DNA of 64,000 nucleotides from CAIWHR01 sp963734055 (GTDB lineage: Bacteria > Pseudomonadota > Gammaproteobacteria > Burkholderiales > Casimicrobiaceae). Of this stretch, positions 9,055 to 17,701 are shown one piece after another (position 1 is the stretch's first letter; the number at the start of each line of letters is the position of its first letter). The position numbers were made by a program, and so were the translations under genes. A model generated the notes under the pieces. It made no database searches. It was given only the letters and a program-made list of their open reading frames with translations, and was not told the DNA's origin. The stretch covers positions 806,001 to 870,000 of the forward strand of contig CAVTFQ010000002.1 of assembly GCA_963734055.1 (NCBI GenBank), read 5' to 3'.

Positions 9055-9078
9055 GATGTCCTCGCGGTCGATGGCGCG

Positions 9079-10560
9079 TCAGGCCGGTGTCGCGGTGGCG
9101 ACGAAATCGGGCGTGTCGGTCGACGCGTAGTCGAACGAGACGTCCTTCCATGTGTCGAGGGCCTGCGCGAGCGGCTGGCAGCGGCGCGCGGCGGCCTCGA
9201 GGATCTCCGGCCCCTCGCGGGCGATGTCGCGCCCCTCGTTTCTTGCCTTCACCATCGCCTCGAGCGCGACGCGGTTCGCCGTCGCCCCCGCCTGGATTCC
9301 CTGCGGATGGCCGATCGTGCCGCCGCCGAACTGCAGCACGCAGTCGTCGCCGAAGAGGTGGAGGAGCTGGTGCATCTGCCCGGCGTGGATGCCGCCCGAG
9401 GCGACCGGCATGACCTTGCGCAGGTTCGCCCACGGCTGCTCGAAGAAGATGCCGCGTGCGAGGTCGACCTCGTTCCTCGCTTCGCGGCAGACGTTGTAGA
9501 ACCCCTGCACCGTGAGCGGATCGCCCTCGAGCTTGCCCACGGCGGTGCCGGCGTGGATGTGGTCGACGCCCGCCATCCGCATCCACTTGGCGATCACGCG
9601 GAACGAGACGCCGTGATTCTTCTGCCGCGTGTACGTCGAGTGCCCGGCGCGGTGCAGGTGCAGGATCATGTCGTTCTTCCGCGCCCACTTCGCCATCGAC
9701 TGGATCGCCGTGTAGCCGATGACGAGATCGATCATCACGATCACCGAGCCCAGCTCCTTCGCGAACTCGGCGCGCTCGTACATGTCTTCCATCGTCGCGG
9801 CGGTCACGTTGAGGTACGTGCCCTTGATCTCGCCGGTCGCGGCCTGTGCCTTCGCCACCGCCTCCATGCAGTAGAGGAAGCGCTCGCGCCAGTGCATGAA
9901 CGGCTGCGAGTTGATGTTCTCGTCGTCCTTGAGGAAGTCGAGGCCTCCGGCCAGCCCCTCGTAGACGACGCGCCCGTAGTTCTTGCCGGAGAGCCCGAGC
10001 TTGGGCTTCACCGTCGCGCCGAGCAGCGGCCGTCCGAACTTGTCGAGCCGCTCGCGCTCGACGACGATGCCCGTCGGCGGACCCTGGAAGGTCTTCAGGT
10101 ACGCGACCGGAATCCGCATGTCCTCGAGGCGCAGCGCCTTCAACGGCTTGAATCCGAACACGTTGCCGATGATCGATGCGGTCAGGTTCGCGATCGAGCC
10201 CTCCTCGAACAGCGCGAGGTCGTAGGCGATGTAGGCGAAGTACTGCTGCTCGGTCTTCGTGCCCGGGCCGGTGTTCGGCACCGGATCGACGCGATACGCC
10301 TTCGCGCGGTAGTTGTCGCACGCGGTCAGGCGGTCGGTCCACACGACGGTCCACGTCGCCGTCGACGATTCACCCGCCACGGCCGCTGCGGCCTCGTCGG
10401 GGTCGACCCCTTCCTGCGGCGTGATCCGGAAGAGCGCGATCAGGTCGGTGTCCGACGGCTCGTAGTCGGGCCGCCAGTAGCCCATGTCCTTGTACTTCAT
10501 GACGCCGGCCTTGTAGCGTTCCTTGCCGGAGAGCTTGGCCTTGCTCGCGATATCGTTCAT
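9079..10560 (-). CDS. cbbL: RuBisCO large subunit (form IC-like)
   Basis: A 493-residue RuBisCO large subunit. The catalytic motif GATVKPKLGLS is at 181-191. The metal-site motif GGLDFLKDDENINSQ is at 205-219, with Lys211 as the residue expected to be carbamylated. The N-terminus and length fit the red-like form IC group, as does the cbbX gene behind it. The start ATG follows gaagga with suitable spacing. It is the first gene of the cbb operon, and the gap to the divergent cbbR carries the likely control sites. Catalytic residues look intact. Confidence 0.97.
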   Translation of the reverse strand: MNDIASKAKLSGKERYKAGVMKYKDMGYWRPDYEPSDTDLIALFRITPQEGVDPDEAAAAVAGESSTATWTVVWTDRLTACDNYRAKAYRVDPVPNTGPGTKTEQQYFAYIAYDLALFEEGSIANLTASIIGNVFGFKPLKALRLEDMRIPVAYLKTFQGPPTGIVVERERLDKFGRPLLGATVKPKLGLSGKNYGRVVYEGLAGGLDFLKDDENINSQPFMHWRERFLYCMEAVAKAQAATGEIKGTYLNVTAATMEDMYERAEFAKELGSVIVMIDLVIGYTAIQSMAKWARKNDMILHLHRAGHSTYTRQKNHGVSFRVIAKWMRMAGVDHIHAGTAVGKLEGDPLTVQGFYNVCREARNEVDLARGIFFEQPWANLRKVMPVASGGIHAGQMHQLLHLFGDDCVLQFGGGTIGHPQGIQAGATANRVALEAMVKARNEGRDIAREGPEILEAAARRCQPLAQALDTWKDVSFDYASTDTPDFVATATPA

Positions 10561-10618
10561 CGGGATTCCTTCGGTCTCGGTACGGGGACACCCATGGCCC
10601 TGATCCTAGTCCCGGCCA

Positions 10619-10670
10619 TTGACAAGCAGAAGTTAATTGTTTTAACTTGCAACTTAAGCTTTTGGTTAAG
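10619..10670. promoter_or_regulatory. cbbL/cbbR divergent control region with palindromic boxes
   Basis: This AT-rich stretch lies between the divergent cbbL and cbbR genes. It holds a perfect inverted repeat AAGTTAA-N5-TTAACTT (10630-10648), which contains a T-N11-A core typical of LysR-type binding sites. A second inverted repeat is CTTAA-N8-TTAAG (10653-10670). On the plus strand a consensus -35 TTGACA (10619-10624) sits 17 bases before TTAACT (10642-10647), so the cbbR promoter would overlap the first palindrome. That arrangement fits autorepression of cbbR and activation of cbbL by CbbR. Binding itself is inferred. Confidence 0.55.
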
Positions 10671-10683
10671 AAATCTTTCGGCG

Positions 10684-11679
10684 ATGCGCGGCGTCACCAT
10701 CCGGCAGCTGCAGATCTTCGTCGTGGCGGCGAGTCACCTGAGCTTCGCTCGCACTTCAGAACAGTTGCATGTCACGCAGGCGGGCGTATCGCTCCAGATC
10801 AAACAACTCGAGGAAATGGCGGGCTTTGCGCTGTTCGAGCGCCGGGGACGCAAGGTCGCGCTGACGGAGGCGGGCGAGGTCCTGCTGCGGTACGCCCAGC
10901 GGATTCTCGACGCGCTCAAGGATGCCGACGCCGCGTTGTCGGCGTTGAAGGGGCTCACCGGCGGGCGCATCCGCGTCGGTGTCTTCAGCACGGCCAAGTA
11001 TTTCGCGCCGGCGCTGCTCGCACGCTTCCAGCGGCGCTATCCCGACGTGCGGGTCTCGCTCTCGGTCAACAATCGCGAGGTCATCGTCCGCGAGCTCGAA
11101 CGCGACGAGATCGACGTCGCGATCATGGGCCAGCCGCCGCCGCGGCTCGCGACCGAGGCAGTGCCGTTCGCCGACCACCCGCTCGTCGTCATCGCCGCGC
11201 CTGAGCACCCGCTGGCGGCGAGAAGGCGGATCCCGCTCGCGGCGCTCGCCGGCGAGACGTTCCTCGTGCGCGAGCAAGGCTCCGGCACGCGTTCGTCGAT
11301 GGAGCGATTCTTCGCCGAGCACGGCTTCACGCCGTCGATCGGCAACGAGATGAGCAGCAACGAGACGATCAAGCAGGCGGTGATGGCCGGCATGGGGCTC
11401 GCATTCCTGTCGCGCCACACCATCGGCCTCGAGCTTGCGACGGGGCGGATCGCGATTCTCGACGTCGCGGGCCTTCCGCTGATGCGCCGCTGGTACGTCG
11501 TGCGCCGCGCCGGCCGGTTCGCGAGTCCCGCGTCGACCGCCTTCCTCGAGTTCGTCGTCGCTGCGGGCCCGGCGCTGCTCGCCGAGCTCAACCTCGGACC
11601 TTCAGTAAACGTGCGCGCGCCGCGCGCGCATGCCGCCCTGCCGCGACGAAGGCGCCGGCAGGCGCTTTCGAAAACCTAG
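10684..11679 (+). CDS. cbbR: LysR-type regulator of the cbb operon
   Basis: A 331-residue LysR-family regulator. The winged helix-turn-helix is at about residues 4-62 (TIRQLQIFVVAASHLSF, then the recognition helix with SLQIKQLEE). A type 2 periplasmic-binding-like effector domain covers roughly 90-300. It is divergent from cbbL, the standard position of CbbR, which senses metabolites and activates the Calvin operon. The ATG at 10684 matches the family N-terminus. There is no clear ribosome site, so translation may be weak. A basic tail of about 25 residues (RRRRRQ) extends beyond the effector domain. Its stop overlaps the tamB stop on the opposite strand. Confidence 0.93.
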   Translation: MRGVTIRQLQIFVVAASHLSFARTSEQLHVTQAGVSLQIKQLEEMAGFALFERRGRKVALTEAGEVLLRYAQRILDALKDADAALSALKGLTGGRIRVGVFSTAKYFAPALLARFQRRYPDVRVSLSVNNREVIVRELERDEIDVAIMGQPPPRLATEAVPFADHPLVVIAAPEHPLAARRRIPLAALAGETFLVREQGSGTRSSMERFFAEHGFTPSIGNEMSSNETIKQAVMAGMGLAFLSRHTIGLELATGRIAILDVAGLPLMRRWYVVRRAGRFASPASTAFLEFVVAAGPALLAELNLGPSVNVRAPRAHAALPRRRRRQALSKT

Positions 11680-14600
11680 TCGAAGTTCCGGCGGTAGTAG
11701 AGACCGACGCCGCTCACGGTGCCCGCCTCCGCGCGCACGGAAAGGGAGCTCGTCAGCGCGTACTCGATGCGGAGCGCATTGGTGGCGACCGTGAGGCCCT
11801 GCTCCCACGCGACGCTCAGGCGCTCGTTGAGCCGCTTGCCGAGCGTCACGACCTGCCCCGTCGCCGCAGCGGTTCCGGCCGTCGCGCCGCGAGCGGGCGT
11901 GTTGCCGCTCCCGAGCGAGATGTCGTCGAGCCCGATCGACTGCGCGATCGACGCGGTCACGGGCCTGCTGTTCGGACCGAGCAGCGCCGCTCCGGCGGCC
12001 TGCAGCGCCGCGATGTCGCTGCCCGAGCTCTGGTCGAGGCCGCGGCCCAGCACGAGCCACGAAAGCTTCTCGCTGTCGGGCACCGGCGGATTCGACACCA
12101 GCGTGATGATCGGGACGCGCACGGTACCGGTCACGGCGACGCCCGCCTCGACCTGCAGGTTGCGCCGCAGCGCAATGATGTCGAGTCCGGGATTGTCGAG
12201 CGGGCCGTCGAAGATGAGGCGGCCCGGATCGATGACGAGCCGCTGTCCGTACGCGAAGTACGTGCCGTTCACCGCGCGGAGCTCGCCGCGGCCCGTCAGG
12301 CCGCCGGGCCCGTTGCGCACGCGCACTTGTCCACGCAGCCCGGTCTCGAGACCGCGGCCGGAAAACGTCAGCCGGTCGCCCAGGTCGAACGTAACGTCGA
12401 TCGCGAGCGGCAGGTCGACGCGCCTGGTCTCCGGCGGGCGCCGCTCCCAGCCCTTGACGACGACGTCGTCCCCGAGCGTCGCCTGCGGGTCGAACTGGTA
12501 GACGAAGCGCCCCTGGTCGGCGCGGAGCGAGCCGGTGAGCGTGAGCTTGCCGTTGGCGAGCGCAATGTCGCCGCCGCCCGTCGCGACGAGATTGAAATCG
12601 GGACGGTTGAAGAGGCGGAACTTCTCGGCGCGCCAGACGACGTGCGCCGCGGATCCGTCGATCGAGTCGCGCGGAGCGGCCAGCGTTCCGGTCGCGTGGA
12701 ACTCGCCCTCGCCGGCGGTGAACGCGAGATCCTCGAGCATGACGCGCCGGTTCGCGATCCGCGCGCTCAGGTGGCCTTTCCGGAAATAGAGGCCGTACTG
12801 CGCGGCGTCGACGGTGAGGTTCGTGCCCGCGACCGTTCCCGAGACCGGCGCATCGCGGAGCGTGCCGTGCGCTGCGAGGTCCGCGTGGATCCGGCCGTCG
12901 ACCACCGCGGTCGTGCCGGCCCACGGCTGCAGCACCGCGAGCGAAGGCAGATCGGCGACGAGCGTGAGCGAAAGCGGTGCCGCCGTCGAAATTTGCCCCG
13001 GCACCGCCGCGGGGTCGGCGCCGATCGCGACCGTCGCATCGGCGACGCCGCCGCGCTCGGAGCGGAATTTGAGGGTTGCGTCGATCGCGTCGTCGTGCGC
13101 CCGCGCGACGGCCTCGAGCAGGGTCACCCCGGCCGCGCGATCGGCGGCTTCGGCGTCGCCCTCGCGGACGAGCCAGAAGTCTCCCTGCTCGCGGCGGATG
13201 CTGACGGTTCCGTTGAGTCGCGGTGACGCCGCCAGTGCCCAGTCGCCGCCGAAGGTGAGCGTCGAGCGCACCGGCAGCGGCCGGCCGGCGAGCCGCAGGA
13301 CGGTCGCGAGCGGCACCGCGGCGAAGCGCCCGCGTGAATTGATGCGGCCGTCGTTCCACGCGAATTCGGCGACGTCGACCGTGCCGTCGGCGACGGTGAA
13401 GTGCGCTTCGCCGAGGTGCGCCTCGCGGAATGCGAGCGACAGCGTCGCAGGCGCGGTCAGCCGAAGCGCCCACGGCCCTCGGCCCGCGAGCGTGTCGAGC
13501 GTGCCGTTCCACGCGAGCGCCGTCAGCGCGACCTTTGCCGGATCGCCCTGCACGCCACCGTGCGCCGCCGCGTCGAGGCCGAGCTCGCCGCCGTCGAGTG
13601 CGACGGTCACCGTGTGCGCGGCGAGCGTTCCGACGACACGCGCCCGCCCGCCCACGACGTCGCCGGAAGCCGTGCGCACGCCGGTGACGCCCACCTCGAG
13701 GCTCAGGGCGCGAGCGGCGAGATCGAGCCGGCCGGTCGCGGAGGGCGCGATGGTCCAATGCGCATCGAGCGTGCCGATCGCGAGCCCGCCGGGAAGCTTG
13801 AGCCCGGCGCCGCGCGCCACGAGATCGAGCCCGGCCGCGGGCGGGGCGCCGGTTGCGTCCGCCTTGACATGGAGCTCCCCCGCGAGCGAACGCGGAGCCG
13901 TGGGCCAGAGTGCCACGAGCTCGGCGAGCTCGCCAGCATCGAACGCCACCGTCAGGCGATCGCCGGCGGCGCCGAGGCTGCCGTTCGCGACGAGCGTCGC
14001 GCGGCCGACCGTGAGGTCGACGGCGACGTCGCGAACGCGACCGGCTTCCACGTGGCCGCGTGCCGTGCCGCCGAGCGCCGTGCCGGCCAAGTGGCTGCCG
14101 GGTCCGAGTGCGACCGCCGCCTCGATCTGCCACGCCGGAACGAGGAGCCCGGTCGCCTTGACGGTTGCGTCGACGGCCCCTGCGGGGTAGGCGCCGAAGC
14201 GCGCAGGGTCGAGCTTCGAAGCGGTGGCGTCGAACGCGAACGCCTTCCGTCCGTCGCGATCGATGCGGCCGGTGACGAGAACCTCGCCGGGGCCCGCACG
14301 GGCGCGAAGCCGCCGCACGACGACGGCGCGATCCTCGAACGCCGTCGCGAATTCGACGCTGATCCCGCCGGCGATGCCGCGATCGGCGAGCTGGCCGCCG
14401 ATCACGCGCGAAGCGCCGTCGAAGTCCCCGTCGACCGTCCCCGCTAGCCGCGTCGCGACGAGTCGCGGCCAGAGTTGTCGCAGGTCGACGTCGCGGACGT
14501 CGAGATGCCAGCGGCCGGTCGGTGTCGGCCCGCCGAGCGTGACGGTGCCGTGGCCGGCGGCGCGCCCGCCGCCGAGCTCCGCGACGACGTCCTCGAAGGT

Positions 14601-15596
14601 CGCCGCGTTCTCCGACCACGCGAAATGCGCCGAAAGCGTGCGCACCGGCGCGCGGCCCGCGTCGAGAGGGCCGGCGAGTGCGTTCGCGAAGTCGACCGAG
14701 CCGACGAGACCGCCGCCCGCCGGCTTCGCGTCGATCGTGCCCGCGATCCGGGTCGACGGCAGCGAGCGATTCCAGGCGGCGAGGTCGACGTCGCGAGTCT
14801 CGACGACCAGCGAGACGAGCGGCACGGCGGCGAATGGCGCGAGCGTCGCATGGGCCGTCGCGTGCCCTTCCCCGGCGGCGCCGTCGGCGTCGAGAGCGAC
14901 CGCAGTCAGCGTGCCCGTCGCGACGAAGTCGACGCGCGCCTCCCGCAGCGCGGCGTCGGCCGCGAGCCGCACCCGCGCGTCGATGGGGAAGGGGGCCCGA
15001 GCACCGATCTCGACGGCACCGGTGAGCGCGCCCGCCCGCGTGACGAGCGAGAGCCGATCGATTCGATGCGACCTCGGGCCCGCCGCGTAGCGAAACTCGA
15101 GGCCCTCGATGGCTCCGCCGTGGGTGCCGACACGCCACGTGAGCGTGCCCACCGCGACCCGCTCGATCGCGACCTCGACCGGCAATTCCAGGCTCGACGG
15201 CGGGGCGGCGGGACCCCCCGCGGGCTCGAGCGCAACGTCGAGGGTCCGCGCGCCGAGCCCTTCGACGACGATGCCGCGCGAGAGGAGGGCCCACGGCCGC
15301 CAGGTGAGCGCGACGTCGGTCGCGACGACGCGCGCCTCGGGGCCGCGCCACGCGATCCGCGTCGCACGCACCGTGTCCCGCAGCGTGCCGCTCGCGCCTT
15401 CGATCTCGAGCGCGCCGCCGCTCCGCGCGGCGAGTTCGCCCGCAAGCCACGCGAGCCCGGTCTCACTCGTGAGCACCGCGAAGAGCGCCAGCCCGGCGAC
15501 CGCCAGCGCCGCAAGCAGCGTCGCCAGCGCGCGAACGAGCCAGCGCGCGGCGCGGTGGGGGCGCGTCGCCGACGGGGCGTCGGGGGCGGCCGTCAT
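11676..15596 (-). CDS. tamB: Translocation and assembly module protein TamB
   Basis: A 1306-residue TamB/DUF490-family protein anchored in the inner membrane by one N-terminal helix (about residues 18-41). A long stretch of repeated beta-structure spans the periplasm. The C-terminal DUF490 domain ends in an aromatic residue (YYRRNFD). With TamA it supports insertion of outer-membrane proteins and is now also linked to lipid transport between the membranes. The ATG at 15596 lies 2 bases beyond the tamA stop and gives the expected charged N-terminus before the membrane helix. A longer in-frame reading runs through tamA and was rejected. Confidence 0.92.
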   Translation of the reverse strand: MTAAPDAPSATRPHRAARWLVRALATLLAALAVAGLALFAVLTSETGLAWLAGELAARSGGALEIEGASGTLRDTVRATRIAWRGPEARVVATDVALTWRPWALLSRGIVVEGLGARTLDVALEPAGGPAAPPSSLELPVEVAIERVAVGTLTWRVGTHGGAIEGLEFRYAAGPRSHRIDRLSLVTRAGALTGAVEIGARAPFPIDARVRLAADAALREARVDFVATGTLTAVALDADGAAGEGHATAHATLAPFAAVPLVSLVVETRDVDLAAWNRSLPSTRIAGTIDAKPAGGGLVGSVDFANALAGPLDAGRAPVRTLSAHFAWSENAATFEDVVAELGGGRAAGHGTVTLGGPTPTGRWHLDVRDVDLRQLWPRLVATRLAGTVDGDFDGASRVIGGQLADRGIAGGISVEFATAFEDRAVVVRRLRARAGPGEVLVTGRIDRDGRKAFAFDATASKLDPARFGAYPAGAVDATVKATGLLVPAWQIEAAVALGPGSHLAGTALGGTARGHVEAGRVRDVAVDLTVGRATLVANGSLGAAGDRLTVAFDAGELAELVALWPTAPRSLAGELHVKADATGAPPAAGLDLVARGAGLKLPGGLAIGTLDAHWTIAPSATGRLDLAARALSLEVGVTGVRTASGDVVGGRARVVGTLAAHTVTVALDGGELGLDAAAHGGVQGDPAKVALTALAWNGTLDTLAGRGPWALRLTAPATLSLAFREAHLGEAHFTVADGTVDVAEFAWNDGRINSRGRFAAVPLATVLRLAGRPLPVRSTLTFGGDWALAASPRLNGTVSIRREQGDFWLVREGDAEAADRAAGVTLLEAVARAHDDAIDATLKFRSERGGVADATVAIGADPAAVPGQISTAAPLSLTLVADLPSLAVLQPWAGTTAVVDGRIHADLAAHGTLRDAPVSGTVAGTNLTVDAAQYGLYFRKGHLSARIANRRVMLEDLAFTAGEGEFHATGTLAAPRDSIDGSAAHVVWRAEKFRLFNRPDFNLVATGGGDIALANGKLTLTGSLRADQGRFVYQFDPQATLGDDVVVKGWERRPPETRRVDLPLAIDVTFDLGDRLTFSGRGLETGLRGQVRVRNGPGGLTGRGELRAVNGTYFAYGQRLVIDPGRLIFDGPLDNPGLDIIALRRNLQVEAGVAVTGTVRVPIITLVSNPPVPDSEKLSWLVLGRGLDQSSGSDIAALQAAGAALLGPNSRPVTASIAQSIGLDDISLGSGNTPARGATAGTAAATGQVVTLGKRLNERLSVAWEQGLTVATNALRIEYALTSSLSVRAEAGTVSGVGLYYRRNFD

Positions 15597-15597
15597 C

Positions 15598-17391
15598 TCA
15601 GAACGTGAGTCCGACCGAGAGGTGCACGCGCACGTCGTGCACGTCCTGCCCGTAGGCGAGGTCGACGCGGAACGGGCCGAGCGGCGAGCGCACGCGCAGG
15701 CCGAGGCCGTAGCCCAGCGCGAGATGCGTGTCCGACAGGCTGTCCGTCGCGTTGCCGGCATCGACGAACGCGGCGATTCCCCACGCCTCGCGGATCCAGT
15801 GCGTCGCCTCCGCGTTGAAGACCGCGTAGTAGCGGCCGGGGAGAACGGCATCGCCCGTCTGCACGCCGAGGCTATCGAACGCGTAGCCGCGCACCGTCGT
15901 GTCGCCGCCCGTCCGGAAGAGCAGCACCGACGGGATCCCATCGCTCGATCCCGCGAGCACGGCGCCGGCCTGCGCGCGGAACTCGAGCTCGTTCTTCGGC
16001 GTCAGCGGATGCCACGATGCGAAGCGGCCGATCACGCGGCCAAACCCGCGCGTCGACACGCCGGGAATGCCGCCGCCGCCCTGCAGGCTCGCCATCCAGC
16101 CCGTCGTCGGCGCGATCAGGCTGTCGGTGCGGCGCCAGTAGCGCTCGGCCTCGAGGTACACCGCGTGCGAGCGGATCCATTCGTCGCCGGTGGGCTGCTG
16201 CTCGTCGAGATAGTAGGTCGCGGACAGCGCTCGCTCGTTGCGCTCCTCGACCGTCTGCCACCGCGTGCTGACGGTCGCGGTGCGGGTCACGAGCCCCTCG
16301 ATGTCGGTGCGCTCGGCGCCGGCGCTGTAGGTGCCGATCCAATGCGCGTCGTTGGGCGGCTGCGTGAAGCGCACCGACGCGGACTGGAGCTTCGATTCGA
16401 GGCGGCCCTCGATCAGCATCTGCAGCCCGCGGCCGTCGACGTTGACGTCGCGATACGACGCGTTGCCGCCGAACTCGACGTCGGTCGAGTAGCTGAGCCC
16501 GCCTTCGAGCCGCTTCGCCGGCGCCTCGATCACTGCCAGCTTGACCGTCGCGTCCCCCGCCTGCTCGGTGTCGGTGTCGAGCGCCGCCTGCGCGCTCGCG
16601 AAATAGCCCGACGCGTTGAGGCGGCGGACGAATTGCAGGAGCTCGCGCACGTCGTACGGAGTGCCGGGCTCGACCGTGTTGAAGTTCCGGACGAGCGACT
16701 CGGGATAGCGCGAGAGCCCCGTGATGACGAGCGGACCGAAGCGGTACGCGGGGCCGCTCGCGATCTCGACCGACAGGTCCGCCGCGCGACGCTCGGGATC
16801 GATGTGCGCCTCGCTGTGCAGGATCTTCGCGCCGGCGTACGGGATCGCGGTCAAGGTCGCAACCGCCGCCTCCTTCGCCGTGGACCACGCCGCCTGCGTG
16901 AACGTCGCGCCGACGGGCAGGCTCCACTCGCGCTCGAGGCGGGCGATCGCGTCGGTGCCGGCAGGAACGTCGGCCCTCGCCGGTCCGGTGACGTCGATCT
17001 TCACCGAGGCGATGCGCGTCGGCTCGCCCGGCACGACTGTCAGGGTGACCGAGGGCGGCTTCGTCTTTCGGTCGATCGTCACGTCGATCTTCGGCGAGAA
17101 CCATCCGTCCGCGGCCGCGAGGTTGCGCGTCTCGTCGATCGCCTCGCGCGCGAGGCGGTCGAGGAGGTCGTCGGTCATCCCGCTGAACGTCTGCCAGCGG
17201 ACGATGCCGACGTCGCGCTCGATCGCGTTCTTGAGCGACGCGGGTGCCTCGACCTTGACCTGGTACGCGGCAGGTGCCGTGACGGCAGGACCGTCGACCG
17301 GGTCGGCGTCAGCCGCGCGCGCCGCCGTCGCCGCGAGCGCGAGCGCGAGGCACCACGGGAGAAGGGGCCGATTCCGGCGCGCTGGGGGCAC
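15598..17391 (-). CDS. tamA: Outer-membrane assembly factor TamA
   Basis: A protein of about 597 residues in the Omp85 superfamily. It has a signal peptide (LLPWCLALALAATAARA), then POTRA domains over the first 240 residues. The C-terminal 16-strand barrel contains the GGDTTVRGYAFDSLG motif and ends in LSVGLTF. No ATG fits. The GTG at 17391 is the only standard start that leaves a clean signal peptide. Earlier in-frame codons lie inside the upstream lipoprotein gene. The family is usually near 570-600 residues, which agrees. It is transcribed together with tamB. Confidence 0.9.
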   Translation of the reverse strand: MPPARRNRPLLPWCLALALAATAARAADADPVDGPAVTAPAAYQVKVEAPASLKNAIERDVGIVRWQTFSGMTDDLLDRLAREAIDETRNLAAADGWFSPKIDVTIDRKTKPPSVTLTVVPGEPTRIASVKIDVTGPARADVPAGTDAIARLEREWSLPVGATFTQAAWSTAKEAAVATLTAIPYAGAKILHSEAHIDPERRAADLSVEIASGPAYRFGPLVITGLSRYPESLVRNFNTVEPGTPYDVRELLQFVRRLNASGYFASAQAALDTDTEQAGDATVKLAVIEAPAKRLEGGLSYSTDVEFGGNASYRDVNVDGRGLQMLIEGRLESKLQSASVRFTQPPNDAHWIGTYSAGAERTDIEGLVTRTATVSTRWQTVEERNERALSATYYLDEQQPTGDEWIRSHAVYLEAERYWRRTDSLIAPTTGWMASLQGGGGIPGVSTRGFGRVIGRFASWHPLTPKNELEFRAQAGAVLAGSSDGIPSVLLFRTGGDTTVRGYAFDSLGVQTGDAVLPGRYYAVFNAEATHWIREAWGIAAFVDAGNATDSLSDTHLALGYGLGLRVRSPLGPFRVDLAYGQDVHDVRVHLSVGLTF

Positions 17392-17701
17392 GGGCGGGAT
17401 TATCGTCGAATGAACCGGATGACCGTTTCGGCACGTGTCGGTTCGCCGCCGGCACGGGCAACGGATCGGGTGCGTGCGGAGGTTCGAATGACGGCAGCGC
17501 GTCGCGCCGCGCCGTCGCGGGGAGTTCGGGGATCTCGCGCCGTGGCCAGTCCAGATCCCATTTGACTCCCGGCGGATCGCCAAGTCCCCACAGGAAAACC
17601 CCGACGCGCGACGTGCCCGTCCGGTCGGAGCGCACTGCGCAGCCGGAAAGGGCGACGATGAGCGCGACGGCCGCGACCGCGCGCGCCGCGATCGTCTTCA
17701 G
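17309..17701 (-). CDS. Small predicted lipoprotein with apparent CTG start
   Basis: A reading of about 130 residues begins at a CTG that overlaps the stop of the upstream barrel gene (CTGA). It has a lysine-containing N-terminus, a hydrophobic stretch and a lipobox LSGC, so Cys20 would be lipidated. The mature part is proline-rich with a distinctive GVFLWGLGDPPGVKWDLDWP segment. Its 3' end overlaps the tamA start by about 83 bases. No ATG, GTG or TTG precedes the signal peptide in frame, so either CTG is used or the reading is not translated. I do not recognise the family. An outer-membrane lipoprotein linked to the Tam pair is possible. Confidence 0.45.
   Translation of the reverse strand: MKTIAARAVAAVALIVALSGCAVRSDRTGTSRVGVFLWGLGDPPGVKWDLDWPRREIPELPATARRDALPSFEPPHAPDPLPVPAANRHVPKRSSGSFDDNPARAPSAPESAPSPVVPRARARGDGGARG

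Noticed and set aside
8821..10683. Open frame on the plus strand upstream of and in frame with cbbR
   Set aside because: It runs antisense through cbbS and cbbL, with Arg/Val-rich shadow composition. Only the part from 10684 has LysR similarity.
15597..15941. N-terminal extension of tamB in a longer open frame
   Set aside because: The extension overlaps tamA in another frame and is Arg/Ser-rich. The ATG at 15596 precedes a proper membrane anchor.
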